Shown here in pieces: positions 17,303 to 27,134 of a stretch of DNA of 64,000 nucleotides. Location: assembly GCF_006517815.1 (NCBI RefSeq), contig NZ_CP041198.1, positions 930,001 to 994,000 on the forward strand. The letters run 5' to 3'. The number at the start of each line of letters is the position of its first letter. Positions within the stretch are counted from its first letter, which is position 1. This DNA comes from Pseudarthrobacter sp. NIBRBAC000502770. Its GTDB lineage: Bacteria > Actinomycetota > Actinomycetes > Actinomycetales > Micrococcaceae. The notes under the pieces are model-generated. The model was not told where the DNA came from, did no database searches, and saw nothing but the letters and a program-made list of their open reading frames with translations. The position numbers and the translations under genes are program-made.

Positions 17303-18358
17303 ATGGCGGCAGCCCCGGATCGTGCAAAAGCGCTGGAAGCAGCACTTGCCCAGATTGACAAGCAGTTCGGCAAGGGCTCGGTCATGCGCCTGGGCGACGA
17401 AGTCCGCGCTCCGATCGAAGTCATCCCCACCGGCTCCATCGCCCTGGATGTCGCCCTTGGCATTGGCGGGCTCCCGCGCGGCCGCGTCATCGAAATTTAC
17501 GGTCCTGAATCCTCAGGTAAGACCACCGTGGCCCTGCACGCGGTGGCGAGTGCCCAGCGCGCGGGCGGGATCGCAGCCTTCATCGACGCCGAGCACGCCC
17601 TGGACCCCGACTACGCCGCCAAGCTGGGCGTGGACACCGATGCCCTCCTGGTTTCGCAGCCGGATACCGGCGAGCAGGCCCTGGAAATCATGGACATGCT
17701 GGTCGGCTCCGGTTCGCTGGATGTCATCGTCATCGACTCCGTGGCCGCCCTGGTGCCGCGGGCAGAAATCGAAGGCGACATGGGCGACAGCCACGTCGGC
17801 CTCCAGGCCCGCCTCATGAGCCAGGCCCTGCGTAAGATCACCGGACGCCTGAGCCAGACCAAGACCACCGCCATCTTCATCAACCAGCTCCGGGAAAAGA
17901 TCGGCGTCTTCTTCGGTTCCCCCGAAACCACCACAGGCGGTAAGGCCCTGAAGTTCTACGCGTCGGTCCGCATCGACGTCCGGCGGATCCAGACCCTCAA
18001 GGAGGGCGCCGACTCGGTCGGCAACCGGACCAAGGCCAAGATCGTCAAGAACAAGATGGCTCCGCCCTTCAAGGTGGCCGAGTTTGACATCATCTATGGC
18101 CAGGGCATCTCCCGCGAAGGCGGCATCATCGACATGGGCGTGGAGCACGGCATCATCAAGAAGTCGGGTTCCTGGTTCACCTACGACGGCGACCAGCTGG
18201 GCCAGGGCATGGAAAACTCGCGCCGTTTCCTCCGTGACAACCCGGAGCTTGCCGCCGAGCTGGAGCGCCTGATCAAGGAGAAGCTCGGTGTCGGCGTCAA
18301 GCCTGCCGAGGATGAGTCCAAGGACGCGCCAAAGCTGAAAGCCGTCGACGGGTTCTAG
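17303..18358 (+). CDS. recA: Recombinase RecA
   Basis: Strand-exchange protein and LexA co-protease, 351 residues. Walker [10 protein letters not shown] (K73), [25 protein letters not shown] (Walker B), the L2 loop [22 protein letters not shown] and the C-terminal acidic tail are all intact. GAGGTG at 17291-17296 precedes ATG 17303 by 6 nt and the protein then begins like other actinobacterial RecA proteins; the in-frame ATG at 17246 lacks support. No intein is present. recX follows after 3 bp. Confidence 0.97.
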   Translation: MAAAPDRAKALEAALAQIDKQFGKGSVMRLGDEVRAPIEVIPTGSIALDVALGIGGLPRGRVIEIYGPESSGKTTVALHAVASAQRAGGIAAFIDAEHALDPDYAAKLGVDTDALLVSQPDTGEQALEIMDMLVGSGSLDVIVIDSVAALVPRAEIEGDMGDSHVGLQARLMSQALRKITGRLSQTKTTAIFINQLREKIGVFFGSPETTTGGKALKFYASVRIDVRRIQTLKEGADSVGNRTKAKIVKNKMAPPFKVAEFDIIYGQGISREGGIIDMGVEHGIIKKSGSWFTYDGDQLGQGMENSRRFLRDNPELAAELERLIKEKLGVGVKPAEDESKDAPKLKAVDGF

Positions 18359-18361
18359 CCC

Positions 18362-18979
18362 TTGACCGGCCCACGAACACGGCGGACCCGTTCCGGCAGC
18401 CCCTCAACCGGGGCGCCGGACGGGTTTGCCGCCCCTGAGGACCCGCAGGCCGCGGACGCCGAACCGGATCCGTTCTCGGTTGCCCAGGCCATCGTGTACC
18501 GGCAGCTCACAGCCGCGCCCAAGAGCCGGCTCCAGCTTGCCCGGAAATTGGCGGAGCGGAACATCCCGGAACCCGTCGCCGAGGCCGTGCTGGACAAGTT
18601 CCAGGAAGTCCGGCTGATCAACGATGCCGAATTTGCCGACATGTGGGTCAGGAGCCGGGCCCAGTCCAGGAAGCTGGCCAAGGGTGCGCTCCGGCGGGAG
18701 CTCGCTGAGAAGGGCATCGACCAGGAAACGGCTGCTTCGGCCCTGGAGCAGCTGACCGACGCCGACGAGGAAGCCGCAGCCCGTGCCCTGGTGGAACGCA
18801 AGCTCCGCCCTGGGACGGACCTGGCCGGTCCCGGCGAGCGGGACAAAGCCGTACGGCGGTTGGCGTCAATGCTCGCACGCAAGGGCTACCAACCCTCCCA
18901 GGCGTTCCGGATCGTCAACGAGGTCCTCGATTCCCGGCAGGACCCCGACAACGACCGCCTCCAGAGCCGGTACCCTTAA
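18362..18979 (+). CDS. recX: Regulatory protein RecX
   Basis: A 205-residue modulator that caps or destabilises RecA filaments. The alpha-helical RecX repeats are clear: VAQAIVYRQLTAAPKSRLQLARKLAERNIPEPVAEAVLDKF, then DAEFADMWVRSRAQSRKLAKGALRRELAEKGID, then RRLASMLARKGYQPSQAFRIVNEVL. The N-terminal 35 residues are a variable basic/Pro stretch. The start is TTG 18362, 3 bp after the recA stop, so it depends on recA transcription and probably on reinitiation. Confidence 0.92.
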   Translation: MTGPRTRRTRSGSPSTGAPDGFAAPEDPQAADAEPDPFSVAQAIVYRQLTAAPKSRLQLARKLAERNIPEPVAEAVLDKFQEVRLINDAEFADMWVRSRAQSRKLAKGALRRELAEKGIDQETAASALEQLTDADEEAAARALVERKLRPGTDLAGPGERDKAVRRLASMLARKGYQPSQAFRIVNEVLDSRQDPDNDRLQSRYP

Positions 18980-18982
18980 CGG
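18971..18982 (+). promoter_or_regulatory. Putative leaderless promoter of miaB
   Basis: TACCCT at 18971-18976 overlaps the end of recX and is followed by 6 nt and GTG 18983. Confidence 0.4.
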
Positions 18983-20539
18983 GTGAGTTTGACCATTCCT
19001 TCCCCCCAATCCGACGCCACCCCTTCCGTCGAAGCAGGGGCGGTGCCGCAGTCCGAAGCGATGCCCCGCACCTATCAGGTGCGCACCTTCGGCTGCCAGA
19101 TGAACGTTCATGACTCTGAACGGATGTCCGGCCTGCTTGAGGCCGCCGGTTACGTGCCCGCAGAGGGCGGGCATGCCGACGTCGTGGTGTTCAACACGTG
19201 CGCAGTCAGGGAAAACGCGGACAACAAGCTCTACGGCAACCTGGGCATCCTGGCCCCGGTGAAAGCGGCCAACCCCGGCATGCAGATTGCCGTGGGCGGT
19301 TGCCTGGCACAAAAGGACCGCGAAACCATCCTTAAAAAGGCGCCCTGGGTGGATGCCGTCTTCGGTACCCACAACGTGGGTGCCCTGCCGGCCCTCCTGG
19401 ACCGGGCACGGCACAACAACGAAGCCCAGCTGGAGATCCTGGAGTCCCTGGATGTCTTCCCTTCCACGCTGCCCACCAAACGCGACTCCGTCTACTCGGG
19501 CTGGGTGTCCATCTCCGTAGGCTGCAACAACACCTGCACTTTCTGCATCGTGCCGGCCCTGCGCGGCAAGGAAAAGGACCGCCGGCCCGGAGAGATCCTC
19601 GCGGAAATCCAGGCACTCGTGGACGACGGCGCCATTGAAGTCACCTTGCTCGGCCAGAACGTCAACTCCTACGGGGTGGAGTTCGGGGACCGTCAGGCAT
19701 TCTCCAAGCTCCTGCGTGCCTGCGGCGGGATTGAGGGGCTGGAACGCGTCCGCTTCACCAGCCCGCACCCGGCCGCGTTCACCGATGACGTCATTGACGC
19801 CATGGCAGAGACTCCCAACGTCATGCCGCAGCTGCACATGCCGCTGCAGTCCGGGTCGGACAGCATCCTCCGGGCCATGAAGCGTTCCTACCGGTCCACC
19901 AAGTTCCTGGGAATCCTGGACAAGGTCCGTGAAAGGATCCCCCACGCCGCCATCTCCACCGACATCATCGTCGGCTTCCCAGGCGAAACGGAAGAGGACT
20001 TCCAGGCAACCCTGGACGTGGTGGAACAGTCCCGCTTCGCCACCGCCTTCACCTTCCAGTATTCAAAGCGTCCGGGCACGCCGGCGGCCGACCTGCCCGA
20101 CCAGCTCCCCAAGGCCGTAGTCCAGGAACGCTTCGAACGCCTCACCGCCCTGCAGGACCGCATCGCCGCGGAAGAAAACCGGAAGCAGCTTGGCCGTCGG
20201 CTCGAAGTCATGGTCACGGCCCAGTCCGGGCGGAAGTCGGAGGAGACCCACCGGCTCTCCGGCCGGTCGCAGGACCAGCGGCTGGTCCACTTTTCGGTCC
20301 CTGAGGGCGCACCCGCCCCCAGGCCCGGGGACCTCGTCACCGTCACCATTACCGAAGCGGCGGCCTTCCACCTGGTGTCCGATCCCACGCTTGAGGACTA
20401 CAGCCTGCGCCGGTCCCGGGCAGGGGACGCATGGGACAGGTCCCAGGCCGACTCCTGCGGGGCACCATCCCCGGCTTCACCCGGGGAACGCAAGGGCGTC
20501 TCCCTCGGCATGCCCGCACTGCCGCTGCGCACCCGCTGA
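18983..20539 (+). CDS. miaB: tRNA-2-methylthio-N6-dimethylallyladenosine synthase MiaB
   Basis: A radical SAM methylthiotransferase that thiomethylates i6A37 of tRNA, acting after MiaA, encoded next. The N-terminal MTTase domain carries the cluster cysteines in [14 protein letters not shown] and GGCLAQ; the radical SAM motif is CNNTCTFC; the C-terminal TRAM domain ends near residue 475 ([15 protein letters not shown]). At 518 residues it is longer than the usual ~500 because of a Pro/Ser/Arg tail of about 40 residues. Start GTG 18983. Confidence 0.95.
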   Translation: MSLTIPSPQSDATPSVEAGAVPQSEAMPRTYQVRTFGCQMNVHDSERMSGLLEAAGYVPAEGGHADVVVFNTCAVRENADNKLYGNLGILAPVKAANPGMQIAVGGCLAQKDRETILKKAPWVDAVFGTHNVGALPALLDRARHNNEAQLEILESLDVFPSTLPTKRDSVYSGWVSISVGCNNTCTFCIVPALRGKEKDRRPGEILAEIQALVDDGAIEVTLLGQNVNSYGVEFGDRQAFSKLLRACGGIEGLERVRFTSPHPAAFTDDVIDAMAETPNVMPQLHMPLQSGSDSILRAMKRSYRSTKFLGILDKVRERIPHAAISTDIIVGFPGETEEDFQATLDVVEQSRFATAFTFQYSKRPGTPAADLPDQLPKAVVQERFERLTALQDRIAAEENRKQLGRRLEVMVTAQSGRKSEETHRLSGRSQDQRLVHFSVPEGAPAPRPGDLVTVTITEAAAFHLVSDPTLEDYSLRRSRAGDAWDRSQADSCGAPSPASPGERKGVSLGMPALPLRTR

Positions 20540-20542
20540 CAG

Positions 20543-21439
20543 GTGGCTGCCCCGCCCGTCATCGCCGTCGTCGGTCCCACCGGCTCAGGCAAGTCTGACC
20601 TCGCCGTCAACCTTGCCCTCGCCCTGGACGGCGAGGTCATCAACGCCGACGCCATGCAGTTCTACCGCGGCATGGACATCGGCACCGCCAAAATCACCTT
20701 GGCCGAGCGCAGGGGAGTGCCGCACCACCTCCTGGACACCCTGGACGTCACCGAGGAAGCCAGCGTTTCCGACTTCCAGTCCCAGGCACGCAAGACCATC
20801 GACGACATCCATCGGCGCGGCAAGCGCGCCATCCTGGCTGGTGGCTCCGGGCTGTACGTCCGGGCCGCGCTTGACGTCCTGGAGTTTCCGGGGACCGATC
20901 CCGCACTGCGGGCCCGCCTTGAGGCGGAGCATTCCGAACTCGGTACCGAGGCACTCCTTGCAAGGCTCCGGACCGTCGATCCCGCCTCCGCCGCCCGCGT
21001 CTCCGATGCCCGGCGCATCATCCGGGCCCTCGAGGTGCACGAACTCACCGGACGGCCCTTCAGCTCCTTCATGCCCCGGCGGGAGTACCACCAGCCCGCC
21101 ACCCAGCTGGGCCTCAGCGTGGACCGCGAGGTCCTGCGGGACAGCTTGGCCGCACGCGTGCACCGGATGGTGGACGCCGGCCTGCTGGACGAAATCCGGC
21201 TGCTCGACGCCAGCGGCCTGCGCCGCGGCAAAACCGCGTCCCGGGCGCTTGGCTATTCACAGTTCCTGCGCGTGGTCGATGGCACGTCCACCGTTGCAGA
21301 CGCCGCCGAGGAAACCATCGTGGCCACCCGGCAGTTCGCCCGCCGCCAGCTGACCTGGTTCCGCCCCGACCCCCGCATCACCTGGCTGGACTGGCAGGAA
21401 CCGGGACTCGTTGGCAAGGCAGCGGAGTTGTGCCGGTAG
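20543..21439 (+). CDS. miaA: tRNA dimethylallyltransferase MiaA
   Basis: Transfers the dimethylallyl group to A37 of tRNAs reading UNN codons. A 298-residue P-loop enzyme with [12 protein letters not shown] at the N terminus, the substrate signature [26 protein letters not shown] and the C-terminal [17 protein letters not shown]. Start GTG 20543 lies 3 bp after the miaB stop, so the two sequential enzymes are co-transcribed. Confidence 0.96.
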   Translation: MAAPPVIAVVGPTGSGKSDLAVNLALALDGEVINADAMQFYRGMDIGTAKITLAERRGVPHHLLDTLDVTEEASVSDFQSQARKTIDDIHRRGKRAILAGGSGLYVRAALDVLEFPGTDPALRARLEAEHSELGTEALLARLRTVDPASAARVSDARRIIRALEVHELTGRPFSSFMPRREYHQPATQLGLSVDREVLRDSLAARVHRMVDAGLLDEIRLLDASGLRRGKTASRALGYSQFLRVVDGTSTVADAAEETIVATRQFARRQLTWFRPDPRITWLDWQEPGLVGKAAELCR

Positions 21440-21470
21440 CTGCAGTTTCAGCGCCGGCGGCATGCGCCGC

Positions 21471-21483
21471 TACGCTTGGGACC
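21471..21483 (+). promoter_or_regulatory. Putative leaderless promoter of dapF
   Basis: TACGCT at 21471-21476 and a 7-nt gap to ATG 21484. The same GCTACGCT-N7-ATG layout occurs at the hflX upstream ORF (23083). Confidence 0.5.
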
Positions 21484-22428
21484 ATGAATGCAACCCCCGC
21501 CGAAACCACCGGACCCGTCCTGCACACGCTGAGCGGGCTCCGCTTTTCCAAGGGGCACGGCACCGGCAACGATTTCGTCCTGGTGGCCGACCCCGAGGGC
21601 GTCCGTGCCATCGGCGCGGACCAGGCCGCGGCGCTGTGCGACCGGCACCGCGGGATCGGGGCCGACGGCCTGATCAGGGCGGTCCCGTCCCGCTTCCTGC
21701 CCGAGGGCCGGGAACTGCTCACGGAAGCCCCGGACGCGGAATGGTTCATGGATTACCGCAATGCCGACGGCTCCCTGTCCGAGATGTGCGGCAACGGGGT
21801 CAGGGTCTTCGTCCATTTCCTGCGGACGGAGGGCCTGATCGACCTGCCCGACGGCGGATCCCTCACCATCGGCACCCGCGGCGGGGTCAAGACCGTGGTC
21901 CGGACAGGGAACGGTTATGCCGTGGACATGGGTCCTTGGGAGTTCATCTTCCCCGGGGAGGCAAGCGCCAAAGCCATGGATTCCCTGGTCACCGCCGACG
22001 GGCTTGAAGTTGCCCGGCCGGCCCTCTCCGTGAGCATGGGCAACCCGCATACGGTGGTGGCCCTCGCCGAACTCTCTGAGCTCACGGGCACCCGGCTCTT
22101 CACCGCTCCCAAGGTCGATCCCGTTCCTGCAAACGGGACCAACGTGGAATTCGTGGTCCCGGCAGAACCGTTGGTCCATGACGGTGTGGGCTCTGTGACC
22201 ATGCGGGTGCACGAGCGCGGCGTGGGGGAGACCCAGTCCTGCGGGACCGGTGCCTGCGCTGCCGCCGTCGCCATCCGGCACTGGGCCGGGGCGGAGGCGC
22301 CGGACGCCTGGCGGGTCCACGTTCCCGGCGGAGTGGTGGGCGTGAAGTTCTTTGCCGCCCCCGGCGGCCACGAGCACGTGGAGCTCAGCGGCCCTGCCGT
22401 CATTGTGGCGAGTGGGACGCTTTCGTGA
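21484..22428 (+). CDS. dapF: Diaminopimelate epimerase DapF
   Basis: Converts LL- to meso-diaminopimelate for peptidoglycan and lysine. A 314-residue two-domain epimerase; the two catalytic cysteines lie in MCGNGVR and [18 protein letters not shown] and GNPHTVV are also typical. ATG 21484 is preferred over an in-frame GTG at 21430 from the TACGCT-N7-ATG context and the family N terminus ([13 protein letters not shown]). The 3' end overlaps the convergent methyltransferase gene by 29 bp. Confidence 0.95.
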   Translation: MNATPAETTGPVLHTLSGLRFSKGHGTGNDFVLVADPEGVRAIGADQAAALCDRHRGIGADGLIRAVPSRFLPEGRELLTEAPDAEWFMDYRNADGSLSEMCGNGVRVFVHFLRTEGLIDLPDGGSLTIGTRGGVKTVVRTGNGYAVDMGPWEFIFPGEASAKAMDSLVTADGLEVARPALSVSMGNPHTVVALAELSELTGTRLFTAPKVDPVPANGTNVEFVVPAEPLVHDGVGSVTMRVHERGVGETQSCGTGACAAAVAIRHWAGAEAPDAWRVHVPGGVVGVKFFAAPGGHEHVELSGPAVIVASGTLS

Positions 22429-23023
22429 CCTTCAGGATCCGGAAGGACTTTGACGTGGACTCCCGGGTTACGGTGAAGGAGCCGTCCAGTTCGGCCGCCA
22501 GCCAGCGCTGAAGCGAATCCGAGCCCAGGTTCTTCTGCACCACCAGCCATGCCGTGCCGCCGTCCGCCAGGCGCGGAAGCCACAGCTTCAGCAGGGCGTG
22601 CAGTTCGTCCTTGCCGATCCTGATGGGCGGGTTGGACCAGATGGTGTCGAAGCGGACCTCCGGATCTACGGCCGCGGGTGTGCTGGCGACCACGTTGGCC
22701 AGTCCCAGGGCGGCTGCGTTCTCATTGGTCAGGGTGATGCAGCGTTCGTTGACGTCCACGGCATACACCTTGGAACCGGGGGCCAGCAGCGCCATGGTGA
22801 GCGCCACGGGTCCCCAGCCGCACCCGATGTCCAGGAGGTTGCCTTGGGGATGCGGCGCAGGAACGCCGGCCAGGAGCACTGCGGTGCCTTTGTCGATACC
22901 GTCGGGGCTGAAGATCCCCGGGGAGGTCTGGAGCTGCCGCGTCCCACCGGCCAATTCCACTGTCAGGGGCTTCCTGGTGAAGGGGCCGGCAGGGGACGTG
23001 CTGAAATAGTGTGCGGACTCCAT
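22400..23023 (-). CDS. Class I SAM-dependent methyltransferase, RsmC-like
   Basis: A 207-residue protein resembling the catalytic half of 16S rRNA guanine methyltransferase Rsm[12 protein letters not shown] at the N terminus, [14 protein letters not shown], the SAM-binding motif [16 protein letters not shown] and the catalytic NPPIR motif ([17 protein letters not shown]). The ATG at 23023 gives the family N terminus (MESAHYFST). The N-terminal RsmC domain is missing, as in many Gram-positive YbxB/RsmC-like proteins. Convergent with and overlapping the dapF 3' end. Confidence 0.85.
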   Translation of the reverse strand: MESAHYFSTSPAGPFTRKPLTVELAGGTRQLQTSPGIFSPDGIDKGTAVLLAGVPAPHPQGNLLDIGCGWGPVALTMALLAPGSKVYAVDVNERCITLTNENAAALGLANVVASTPAAVDPEVRFDTIWSNPPIRIGKDELHALLKLWLPRLADGGTAWLVVQKNLGSDSLQRWLAAELDGSFTVTRESTSKSFRILKVTKASHSPQ

Positions 23024-23459
23024 AACTGGCCAGAGTAGTTCCCCCTGCAGCGTAATGGGAAACCGGCCTGAGGGCCCTCTGCTACGCTGGAGGGCATGTT
23101 CCTGATCTTCGAGTAGCTGGTACGGGCGCGCCCGTCCCGCAGGCTGTCCTCCAGCGGCAGTCCGTCCCGCAGCGACGCAGGTTTCCATACCTTCCGCTTT
23201 TGCGCACCGGCCAGACCATGCCGTCTGGCCCGGCCGCCGGACACAACTCGAAAGTCAGCCCACTGCTGCACTTCCCGCCTTGGTCCGGCCTTTCCAGCCC
23301 TGCCGCCGATCTGACGCGGCATTCGAGCCCCGGCATCGCAGCCGGCGGCGCAACAACCAGGAGAAACGCATGACCGCAGGCCGTCAGCCCAGCGCGAATA
23401 CATTCCAACTTCGAGCCAATCAGCACTATTCTGGAACTGCCGAATCTTCAAAGGAGACC
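23024..23459 (+). promoter_or_regulatory. Long hflX leader region with an upstream ORF and hairpins
   Basis: No full-size gene lies in these 436 bp. Seen in order: the -10-like TACGCT (23083-23088); a six-codon ORF (23096-23116); a hairpin-forming palindrome ACGGGCGCGCCCGT (23122-23135) six bases after its stop; two copies of CCGTCCCGCAG (23132-23142, 23162-23172); and a GGCCAGAC/GTCTGGCC hairpin with a 6-nt loop (23209-23230). AGGAG at 23359-23363 is 6 nt before an in-frame ATG (23370) that could begin hflX. The layout resembles a translation-attenuation leader. Confidence 0.6.
23096..23116 (+). CDS. Six-residue leader ORF (MFLIFE) upstream of hflX
   Basis: ATG TTC CTG ATC TTC GAG TAG. TACGCT ends 7 nt before the ATG, the same leaderless layout as dapF, ftsK and dapA in this window. 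The Phe/Leu/Ile-rich peptide resembles the IFVI-type stalling segment of ErmCL-like leaders. Such a short peptide would act in cis by ribosome stalling or stop-codon placement rather than as a product. It is predicted from layout only. Confidence 0.55.
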   Translation: MFLIFE

Positions 23460-25037
23460 ATGACCAGCCAGCCCAATACCGGTTCCGATCCAGCCGCCCA
23501 GGACATGAGTCCGCAGGAGATCCAGGCTGTCATCGACCGGATCCTCGCCAAGGACGTTCCCGCCAAAAATGCCGGCACGTCCGGCGGTGAAGGCGGCAGC
23601 GGTAAAGCCGTCCTTGGCAAGGCCCAAGCCATTTCCCGGCTCGACGAAGAACATTCAACGTACGACGGCGACCAGCAGGACCTCGAGGAACGCCGCGCCC
23701 TGCGCCGCAGGGCGGGTCTGTCCACCGAGCTTGAGGACGTCACCGAAGTTGAATACCGGCAGCTGCGCCTCGAACGCGTGGTCCTGGCCGGGCTTTGGTC
23801 AGAGGGAACGCTCGCCGACGCCGAAAACTCACTGCGGGAGCTGGCCGCCCTGGCCGAGACTGCGGGCTCGGAAGTCCTCGACGGTCTGGTGCAGCGCCGC
23901 GACAAGCCGGACCCCGGGACGTTCCTGGGTTCCGGCAAGGCGCAGGAACTCAAGGACATCGTCATGGCCACCGGCGCGGACACCGTAGTGGTGGACGCCG
24001 AACTGGCTCCTTCCCAGCGCCGTGGCCTTGAAGACATCGTCAAGGTCAAGGTCATCGACCGAACAGCCCTGATCCTGGACATCTTCGCCCAGCACGCCAA
24101 GAGCCGCGAAGGCAAGGCGCAGGTGGAGCTGGCGCAGCTGGAATACCTGCTTCCCCGCCTGCGCGGCTGGGGTGAGTCGATGTCCCGCCAGGCCGGCGGC
24201 CAGGTGGGCGGCGCCGCCGCCGGCATGGGCTCCCGTGGTCCAGGTGAGACCAAGATCGAACTCGACCGGCGCCGGATCCGTACCCGGATGGCCAAGCTGC
24301 GGCGCGAAATCGCCGCCATGAAGCCGGCACGGGAGACCAAACGGGCCAACCGGCGTCGTAATGAAGTGCCCTCCGTGGCAATCGCCGGCTACACCAACGC
24401 CGGCAAGTCCTCGCTGCTCAACCGGCTCACCGACGCAGGGGTCCTCGTGGAGAATGCCCTCTTCGCCACCCTTGATCCCACTGTCCGCAAGGCCGAAACC
24501 GCTGACGGCCTGGGGTACACGCTGGCGGACACCGTCGGGTTCGTCCGTTCACTGCCCACCCAGCTGGTGGAAGCCTTCCGCTCCACCCTCGAGGAGGTGG
24601 CGGACTCGGACCTGATCCTGCATGTGGTGGACGTGTCGCACCCCGACCCGGAAGGGCAGATCGCCGCGGTCCGGAAGGTCTTCAGCGAAGTCGACGCCCG
24701 CAAGGTGCCTGAAATCATCGTCCTGAACAAGGCCGATGCGGCGGACCCCTTTGTGGTGGAGCGGCTGAAGCAGCGCGAGCCACGGCACGTGGTGGTCTCG
24801 GCCAGGACCGGGGAAGGCATCCCGGAATTGCTGAAGGCCATCAGCGAGTCCATTCCCCGGCCATCGGTCAAGATGGAGCTGCTCATCCCGTACGAGCGCG
24901 GGGACCTGATCAGCAAGCTCCATGAGTCCGACGCCGAGATCCTCAGCCTGGACCACCTCGAGGCCGGTACCAGGGCTGCGGTGATGGTCCGGGAGGGCCT
25001 CGCGTCCGAACTGGAACAATTCGTCGTCAATGACTGA
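23460..25037 (+). CDS. hflX: Ribosome-splitting GTPase HflX
   Basis: HflX binds and splits stalled ribosomes; homologues in mycobacteria and Listeria protect against macrolide and lincosamide antibiotics. The N-terminal HflX domain (GLVQRRDKPDPGTFLGSGKAQELKD), the glycine-rich GGQVGGAAAGMGSRGPGETKIELDRR, G1 GYTNAGKSSLL, G3 DTVGFVRSLP and G4 NKAD are all present. From ATG 23460 it has 525 residues, with AAGGAG only 3 nt upstream. ATG 23370 in the same frame has a better spaced AGGAG and adds 30 residues, so the start is unsettled. It overlaps dinG by 8 bp. Confidence 0.93.
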   Translation: MTSQPNTGSDPAAQDMSPQEIQAVIDRILAKDVPAKNAGTSGGEGGSGKAVLGKAQAISRLDEEHSTYDGDQQDLEERRALRRRAGLSTELEDVTEVEYRQLRLERVVLAGLWSEGTLADAENSLRELAALAETAGSEVLDGLVQRRDKPDPGTFLGSGKAQELKDIVMATGADTVVVDAELAPSQRRGLEDIVKVKVIDRTALILDIFAQHAKSREGKAQVELAQLEYLLPRLRGWGESMSRQAGGQVGGAAAGMGSRGPGETKIELDRRRIRTRMAKLRREIAAMKPARETKRANRRRNEVPSVAIAGYTNAGKSSLLNRLTDAGVLVENALFATLDPTVRKAETADGLGYTLADTVGFVRSLPTQLVEAFRSTLEEVADSDLILHVVDVSHPDPEGQIAAVRKVFSEVDARKVPEIIVLNKADAADPFVVERLKQREPRHVVVSARTGEGIPELLKAISESIPRPSVKMELLIPYERGDLISKLHESDAEILSLDHLEAGTRAAVMVREGLASELEQFVVND

Positions 25038-27087
25038 CCTCGCAGCCGGCGAAGCTGCGCAGACGGCGGGCGAGCAGTTCGTTATCGAACTGCTCGACCG
25101 CGCCGTCGCCGGCATGGGCGGACAAAGCCGCACCGGACAACACGAAATGGCCCGCCAGGTGGCCAGGGCCATCGAAACCGGCAACCACCTGTTGGTCCAG
25201 GCAGGTACCGGCACCGGCAAATCGCTGGCCTACCTGATACCGCTGATCGCCCACGCCCTGGAAAGCAACAAGCCTGCGCTGGTCTCCACGGCGACCCTGG
25301 CGCTCCAGACCCAGATTGTCGGCAGGGACCTGCCCCGGCTCCTGAAGAACATCACCCCGGCGCTGGACCGGCCGGTCAAGGTTGCACTGGTCAAGGGCAG
25401 GTCCAACTATGTGTGCCGCCACAAGCTTGAAGGCGGGTTCCCTTCCGAGGAACCGTCGGAAGGGCAGCTGTTTTCCCTGGGGGAGGACACCAGCGTTCCG
25501 CATTTCGCCGCCTCCGTGGGCGGACCATCGTCACAGCTGGGCAAGGAAGTGGTGCGGCTCCGCGAATGGGCGGAGAAGACGGCCACCGGCGACCGCGACG
25601 AGCTGCTGCCTGGAGTGACCGACCGTGCATGGCGGCAGGTTTCCGTCACCTCAATGGAATGCCTCGGCGCCCAAAAATGCCCGATGGCCGCTGAATGCTT
25701 CAGCGAGCTCGCCCGGCAGGATGCCGCCGAGGCTGACGTGGTGGTGACCAACCACGCCATGCTGGCCGTCAGCGCGTTCGAAGGACTGGCAGTCCTGCCC
25801 GAATACGACGTCGTGGTGGTGGACGAAGCGCACGAGCTGCAGGACCGGGTGACGGGAGCCGTCTCCGGGCAGCTGTCCGTGGCCATGGTCCACGCGGCCG
25901 CTTCCGGCGCACGGAAACACACCGCCATCACCGTTGACGCCCTGAACGCCGCAGCTGCCAACCTGGAAATGGCCCTCGCGGGCGCGCCCAACGGACTTCT
26001 CCCCAACGGACTGAACGATGAACAGCTTGACTGCGTGGACCAGCTGCGTGAAGCGTGCAGGGCTGCGTTGTCCGATTCCAAAGGGGACAGCAATACCACG
26101 GCCGACGGCGGGCGGCAGCTGGCGCGTTCCCGGCTGATGCTCATCCTGGAACTGTGCGAGCGGCTGATCGCTGCCCGGGAAAACCGGGAAGTGGTGTGGT
26201 TCTCCCGCGCCAGCACCTTCGATCCCGACCAAGGCTATTCGCAGCCCGATGACAGCGCGCCGGTCCTGATCAACATTGCGCCGCTGTCCGTCGCCGGCAG
26301 GCTGCGGGAGGGGCTCTTCGCCGGCCACACCGTGGTGCTGACCTCTGCCACCCTGGCGATCGGTTCCGCCTTCGAACCGGCCGCAGGAGGCCTGGGCCTG
26401 ATCGGTGACGGAGCGCCCAGCTGGACGGGCGTGGATGTTGGCTCGCCCTTCGACTACCCCAAACAGGGCATCCTTTACGTTGCCGGCCACCTGCCCAAGC
26501 CCGGCCGAGGTGTTTCACCGGAAGCCCTGGCCGAACTCGAAGCGCTCATCAAGGCCTCCAACGGGGGAGCGCTTTGCCTGTTCTCCTCGCGGCGGGCGGC
26601 CGGGGAAGCCGCCGATGCCCTCCGCCCGAAGCTCGACATGACTGTCCTCTGCCAGGGCGAGTCGACCATGACCGCCCTGGTCAAACAATTCGCGGACGAA
26701 CCGGACACCTGCCTCTTCGGAACCATGTCCCTGTGGCAGGGTGTGGACGTTCCCGGTGGATCCTGCCGGCTGGTAGTGATTGACCGCATCCCGTTCCCGC
26801 GGCCGGACGACCCCCTCATGACGGCGCGTTCGCGTGCCGTGGCGCAGGCCGGCGGGAACGGTTTCATGTCTGTTTCGGCAACCCACGCTGCCATCCGGCT
26901 TGCCCAGGGGGCCGGCCGCCTGATCAGGTCAACCGGGGACAAAGGAGTGGTGGCAGTCCTGGACTCGCGGCTGGCCACCGAGCGCTATGCGGGATTCCTG
27001 CGCGGCGCCCTCCCGCCGTTCTGGGCCACCACTGACCGCGCCAAAGCGCTGGCAGCCCTCACCAGGCTGGGCGCCGACGCGTCCTGA
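25030..27087 (+). CDS. dinG: DinG/YoaA-type ATP-dependent DNA helicase
   Basis: A 685-residue superfamily 2 helicase of the XPD/DinG group. Motif I is VQAGTGTGKSLAYL, motif II VVVVDEAHEL (DEAH), motif V/VI LFGTMSLWQGVDVPG and LAQGAGRLIRS. Cysteines (C134, C220, C226 and C231 region: YVCRHKL, MECLGAQKCPMAAECF) fit the 4Fe-4S cluster domain of DinG/XPD. It unwinds R-loops and repair intermediates. It overlaps the hflX 3' end by 8 bp and faces lexA, but no LexA box was seen upstream. Confidence 0.9.
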   Translation: MTDLAAGEAAQTAGEQFVIELLDRAVAGMGGQSRTGQHEMARQVARAIETGNHLLVQAGTGTGKSLAYLIPLIAHALESNKPALVSTATLALQTQIVGRDLPRLLKNITPALDRPVKVALVKGRSNYVCRHKLEGGFPSEEPSEGQLFSLGEDTSVPHFAASVGGPSSQLGKEVVRLREWAEKTATGDRDELLPGVTDRAWRQVSVTSMECLGAQKCPMAAECFSELARQDAAEADVVVTNHAMLAVSAFEGLAVLPEYDVVVVDEAHELQDRVTGAVSGQLSVAMVHAAASGARKHTAITVDALNAAAANLEMALAGAPNGLLPNGLNDEQLDCVDQLREACRAALSDSKGDSNTTADGGRQLARSRLMLILELCERLIAARENREVVWFSRASTFDPDQGYSQPDDSAPVLINIAPLSVAGRLREGLFAGHTVVLTSATLAIGSAFEPAAGGLGLIGDGAPSWTGVDVGSPFDYPKQGILYVAGHLPKPGRGVSPEALAELEALIKASNGGALCLFSSRRAAGEAADALRPKLDMTVLCQGESTMTALVKQFADEPDTCLFGTMSLWQGVDVPGGSCRLVVIDRIPFPRPDDPLMTARSRAVAQAGGNGFMSVSATHAAIRLAQGAGRLIRSTGDKGVVAVLDSRLATERYAGFLRGALPPFWATTDRAKALAALTRLGADAS

Positions 27088-27134
27088 GAACGGCCGGATA
27101 GCGCCTGCACGGATGCCGGGCAGGCGTGCGCAGG

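Noticed and set aside
23085..23156. Nine-base complementarity between CGCTGGAGG (23085) and CCTCCAGCG (23148) as a Shine-Dalgarno sequestering hairpin
   Set aside because: If the leader ORF is leaderless, the first segment is upstream of the transcript, so it cannot pair in the RNA.
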